From Massilia oculi (lineage in GTDB: Bacteria; Pseudomonadota; Gammaproteobacteria; Burkholderiales; Burkholderiaceae_D): a stretch of DNA of 64,000 bases. Position 1 is the first letter of the stretch, and every line of letters begins with the position of its first letter. A model generated the notes under the pieces. The model was given only the letters and a program-made list of their open reading frames with translations, made no database searches and had not been told where the DNA came from. The stretch spans positions 5,022,001 through 5,086,000 of the forward strand of contig NZ_CP029343.1 in NCBI RefSeq assembly GCF_003143515.1. Reading direction: 5' to 3'. Both the position numbers and the translations under genes were made by a program. Below, piece by piece: positions 60,869-64,000 of the stretch.

Positions 60869-63714
60869 CAGAACTTCAGGCTCGCACCCAGGGTGAACGA
60901 ACGGCCATAGCGGTAATAGCCATTGGGCAGGCTGATGATGCCGTTGGTCAGCTTCGGCGCCTGCTCCGCATCACTCAGGTTGTTGCCTTCGAGGCTGATG
61001 CGCAGCGACTTGTTCACCTCGTAGGCGATCTGGGCCGTGACCCAGGTCATCGAGTTGGCCATCTCGTTGAAGCCCGAACCGATCACATTGGTGGCGGTGA
61101 CGAAGGAATCGGTATAGTCGGCCGTGGCGCTCATGCTCCATGGGCCCTTCTCGTACAGGACACCCAGCGAGGCGGTCGCCGGCGCGATGCCCTCGAGCGG
61201 GCGTTCCTGGCCGTCGACCCAGCTCTTCGACAGGTTGCGCGTGTATTGCGCACGCACGCCGAAGCCGTTGTCCCACAGGTGCTGCAGGCCGATCTCCATG
61301 CCGCGCGCCTTGGCGCTGTCGCCATTGATCGGGCGCTGCACGTTGAACAGGCGTCCGCCCGGCGCACCGATGTCCTGGCCGGTCAGCCACTGGTTGGTGA
61401 TATGGTTCTTGATGTTCTTCTGGTAGACGGCGAAGGTCAGCGCGGAGCTCCTGGCGTAATACCATTCGAGCGACACGTCGGCCTGGCGCGCGGTGTACGG
61501 CTTCAGGTCGGCATTGCCGCCGTAGATCTGCGTGAAGTCGCCCCACGAGATGCTGGCGGTGGTGCTGGACGGCGCCAGCTTGTCGACCGATGGACGCGCC
61601 ATCGTCTTGGCGGCGCCGAGGCGCAGCTGCAGGTTGTCGGTCAGCGAGTAGGTGAAGTTACCCGATGGCAGTGCGGAGGTATAGCTGGCGTCCTGCTGGA
61701 TGACGGACGGATCGGCGTAGACGGCCGTGAAGTTGAACGCGCCGTTCTGCAGGATGTCGTTGATCTTCGCGTCCCAGGCCTGGGCACTGGTCCTGGTGCG
61801 CACCAGGCGCACGCCGACGTCCGCGAACCAGCGGTCGCCCGACATGTCCGCCTGCACGAACGCAGCCGTGGTTTTCTCTTCCACGCGGTAGCTTTCCAGC
61901 GGGTTGAAGGCGGGCGCCGACAGGGTCGAACTGTAGACGCCGCCGCCCGGGCGCGGCTGGCCGTCGAGGCCGGCCAGTGCCTGCGCATAGTTGTTGACGT
62001 CGAAACCGAGGAAGCTGCGCGGGAAGTTTCCGCTCACGCCAGACAGGAAGCCGCCCGGGCTGAATGTCTGGTTGATGACGTTGTTGCCCAGGGAGCCCAC
62101 ATTGATCGCATTCTCGCCGGAGTAATGATCCTGGCCCGCATTGAACGCGTTGTTGATCATGTCGCGCGTTTTCTTGCGGTTGGTCTGGCTCACGCCGAAC
62201 TTCAGGTTGTCGACGTTGAACCGGTCTACCCGCCAGTCGGCATCCAGCGTCAGGCCGCCGATGCGGTCCTTGATGTTGTCGCCCGTGCGGCTGTAGTAGT
62301 GGGTATTGAAGTCGTTGGCGGTGAACAGGCCCTGGGCCAGGCCGGTCTGCAGGTCGCGTCCGTCGGCCAGCGTGGTCGTCACGTCGGGCACGGAAGAGCC
62401 GGTGAGGCGGATACGGGTGGTGTTGGGCTGGTTCATGCGCAGCACGACATAGCTGTCGTTGCCGCCGGAGTTACGCTCCGAGGTGGAGATGTAGCCGTCG
62501 GCCGCCACCTTGAAGGTCGGCGACACCTTCCATTCGGCCCGGGTGCCGTACATGGCGGTATCCACCACACGGTACTCGGTCTGGTTCAGGACTTCGGGAT
62601 TGAGGCGCAGCTCGGGGTCGGTGCTGTCCAGGGTCATGTCGGTCACCACGCCGTTGGAGACCTGCATATTGGACCAGCGGCCCGGCGCGAACAAGGGGTA
62701 GTACGACAGCTGGTAGCCTACCTGCGGCGAATCGAGGCGGGTCTTGAAGCCGTCGAAGATGACTTTCACGTCGCTGGTGGGGCGCCACTCCACCTTGCCC
62801 GAGAGGGCGATGCGTTCTTTTTTCTCCATGATGGAGCCGAAGCGGAACTGCCCCGGCCCGATCAGGCCTTCCTCTTCGGGGTCGAGTATGCCGTTGCCGT
62901 TGGGGTCGATGGCGCCGCCCCAGGCATTGCCGCCCTCCCAGAACTGGCTCGGGTCGCTCGGGATCGCGTTGCGCGTCCAGCCGCCGTCGTTGCCGGCGGT
63001 GTCGGTGCGGACGTCGCGCTTGGCATAGACGACGCCGAGCAGCACGCCGACCTTGTTATCCCAGGTATTGCTGTACGTGCCGGACAGCTTCTTGCCGTTC
63101 AGGCTGCTCATATCGTTGCGGTCGCCTTCCAGGCGCAGCAGCCCGCGCTGGCCTTTCTGGTCGAACGGGCTGGCCGAACGCAGGTTGACCAGGCCGCCGA
63201 TGGCGCCTTCGACCAGCTGCGCCTGGGTCGACTTGACGACGTCGGCGCCGCTGATGACGTCGGCCGGCAGCACGTCGTAGGCGAAGTAGCGGCCCGCACT
63301 GTCGGTGCCGAGCAGGCGGCCGTTGAAGGTGGTGATCGTGTAGTCCGGGCCCAGGCCGCGGATGCTGACCTGCTGGCCTTCGCCGCCGGCCGTGCGGGAG
63401 ATCGAGACGCCGGTGACGTGGCTGAGGGAATCGGCGACGTTATTGTCCGGGAAGCGTCCGAGTTCCGTTGCACTGATGCTGTCCTGCACGACAGCCGAGT
63501 TGCGCTTGAGCGCCAGCGACTGCTGCAGACTGGCGCGGGTGCCGGTCACGACGACCTGCTCGACCTTGTCGGTGTCCGGCGTGGCGGCATCCTCCTGGGC
63601 GCGGGCCGGGGCCGTGAGGGTAGCCAGTGCGAGCAGGCAGGCGGAAGTTAGTGGATTCAGCACAAAGCGAGCATGACTGTCGGCGTGCGAACGGCATTGC
63701 AGATGAGAACTCAT
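60868..63714 (-). CDS. TonB-dependent receptor, carbohydrate type
   Basis: A 948-residue outer-membrane receptor. A signal peptide (cleaved near ARAQ, residue 40) is followed by a TonB box-like VEQVVVTGTR, a plug (DSISATELGRFPDNNVADSLSHVTGVSISR, IRGLGPDYTITTFNG), and a large barrel ending in the membrane signal SLKF. The plug features match the Xanthomonas/Caulobacter TonB group that imports plant or glycan sugars. The ATG at 63714 has an AAGGA site. It is the first gene of an operon with DUF4874/DUF4832 and GH27 genes, so it probably takes up an alpha-galactoside. No inner-membrane transporter lies in the window. Confidence 0.93.
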   Translation of the reverse strand: MSSHLQCRSHADSHARFVLNPLTSACLLALATLTAPARAQEDAATPDTDKVEQVVVTGTRASLQQSLALKRNSAVVQDSISATELGRFPDNNVADSLSHVTGVSISRTAGGEGQQVSIRGLGPDYTITTFNGRLLGTDSAGRYFAYDVLPADVISGADVVKSTQAQLVEGAIGGLVNLRSASPFDQKGQRGLLRLEGDRNDMSSLNGKKLSGTYSNTWDNKVGVLLGVVYAKRDVRTDTAGNDGGWTRNAIPSDPSQFWEGGNAWGGAIDPNGNGILDPEEEGLIGPGQFRFGSIMEKKERIALSGKVEWRPTSDVKVIFDGFKTRLDSPQVGYQLSYYPLFAPGRWSNMQVSNGVVTDMTLDSTDPELRLNPEVLNQTEYRVVDTAMYGTRAEWKVSPTFKVAADGYISTSERNSGGNDSYVVLRMNQPNTTRIRLTGSSVPDVTTTLADGRDLQTGLAQGLFTANDFNTHYYSRTGDNIKDRIGGLTLDADWRVDRFNVDNLKFGVSQTNRKKTRDMINNAFNAGQDHYSGENAINVGSLGNNVINQTFSPGGFLSGVSGNFPRSFLGFDVNNYAQALAGLDGQPRPGGGVYSSTLSAPAFNPLESYRVEEKTTAAFVQADMSGDRWFADVGVRLVRTRTSAQAWDAKINDILQNGAFNFTAVYADPSVIQQDASYTSALPSGNFTYSLTDNLQLRLGAAKTMARPSVDKLAPSSTTASISWGDFTQIYGGNADLKPYTARQADVSLEWYYARSSALTFAVYQKNIKNHITNQWLTGQDIGAPGGRLFNVQRPINGDSAKARGMEIGLQHLWDNGFGVRAQYTRNLSKSWVDGQERPLEGIAPATASLGVLYEKGPWSMSATADYTDSFVTATNVIGSGFNEMANSMTWVTAQIAYEVNKSLRISLEGNNLSDAEQAPKLTNGIISLPNGYYRYGRSFTLGASLKF

Positions 63715-63896
63715 TAAACGCTTCCTTTTTTATAGGTTTGTTGAAGCAGCACGGGCGAGTGCTGGTACACGGGAAGGCTGTCCGGTTGCGATCACTACTT
63801 CTGCCGGCCAGGGGCGCGGACGGGCTGTCGTGAATCGGTCGGTGCTTTCGTTTGATTTCGTATGACGTTGTCTCTCACGTATAGCGGTTTCGGTTT

Positions 63897-63997
63897 TTTC
63901 GATATCGAAAGCACCTGGGAGGGCATTGCTGGTACAGCGATATTTAGTCTATAGCGAAATCTGGAGCATGACAAAACATCTTTCGATTTTTTTCGAA
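63897..63997 (-). promoter_or_regulatory. Promoter and operator candidates of the carbohydrate operon
   Basis: On the minus strand TTGTCA (63974-63969) and TAGACT (63951-63946) are spaced 17 bases; transcription should start near 63939. A perfect 14-base palindrome TTTCGATATCGAAA (63897-63910) lies about 30-42 bases downstream of that start, and a looser copy, TTTCGATTTTTTTCGAA, is at 63981-63997 upstream of the -35. The spacing suits a dimeric repressor (LacI- or GntR-type) binding on both sides. The regulator gene may lie beyond the window. Confidence 0.55.
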
Positions 63998-64000
63998 TGG

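Noticed and set aside
60772..63651. 959-codon frame antisense to the TonB receptor
   Set aside because: The receptor on the minus strand has a signal peptide, plug and barrel. The plus-strand reading has no motif and a Val/His/Arg-biased composition.

Overview
The window looks like the chromosome of a GC-rich betaproteobacterium of the Oxalobacteraceae, most like Massilia or a close relative. This rests on the gene order mucD - lepA - lepB - rnc - era - recO - pdxJ - acpS - uvrC - pgsA, a polyhydroxyalkanoate phasin, several c-di-GMP enzymes and large TonB-dependent receptors. No rRNA gene, insertion sequence, prophage or CRISPR array is visible. The species is inferred from gene order and protein style only.

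Bases 1-11300 are conserved housekeeping DNA: a long, tightly packed plus-strand operon with 1-4 base overlaps (TAATG, ATGA, GTGA) for periplasmic quality control, secretion, RNA processing, ribosome assembly, recombination, cofactor synthesis, nucleotide excision repair and phospholipid synthesis. Four identical tRNA-Gly(GCC) genes, a tRNA-Cys(GCA) and a strong terminator follow (11287-12000), with two good sigma70 promoters.

Bases 12000-26200 are accessory. They hold a lipoprotein plus parvulin-type protein pair, an orphan HigA antitoxin beside the remains of its HigB toxin, an epoxide-hydrolase-like gene divergent from an Rrf2 regulator with twin palindromic operators and a hexanucleotide repeat, a response regulator-PAS-GGDEF-EAL protein, a phasin, small proteins of unknown function, a hemolysin III-type membrane protein, a diguanylate cyclase and a GAF histidine kinase.

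Bases 26200-32140 form one minus-strand operon (ABC ATPase, two DUF3526-type permeases, TonB receptor) behind a promoter overlapped by a clear Fur box, so iron regulation is likely. A LysR gene divergent from an oxidoreductase/SnoaL pair follows, then a 'graveyard' of sulfatase, amidohydrolase and transporter fragments at 34696-35222.

Bases 36422-42726 are the most interesting part: a plus-strand cluster of a thermostable-hemolysin family protein, an AMP-dependent ligase, a heme-oxygenase-like diiron enzyme, an SDR, a TPR protein and a two-component system. It reads as an undescribed fatty-acyl-derived metabolite pathway with its own regulation. From 42862 to 56857 there is a stress and envelope island: DUF1540, L,D-transpeptidase, SYLF protein, HlyD/RbbA-like/permease exporter, KefB-type antiporter, diguanylate cyclase, Hsp20, a magnesium-ATPase fragment and two more universal stress proteins.

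Bases 57442-63997 are a carbohydrate-use operon (TonB receptor, DUF4874/DUF4832 protein, GH27 alpha-galactosidase) with a promoter and palindromic operator candidates at the window edge. Four genes (37035, 56046, 57442, 59481) are each broken by the loss of a single C/G base at or beside a short C/G run. This pattern suggests sequencing error more than biological decay.
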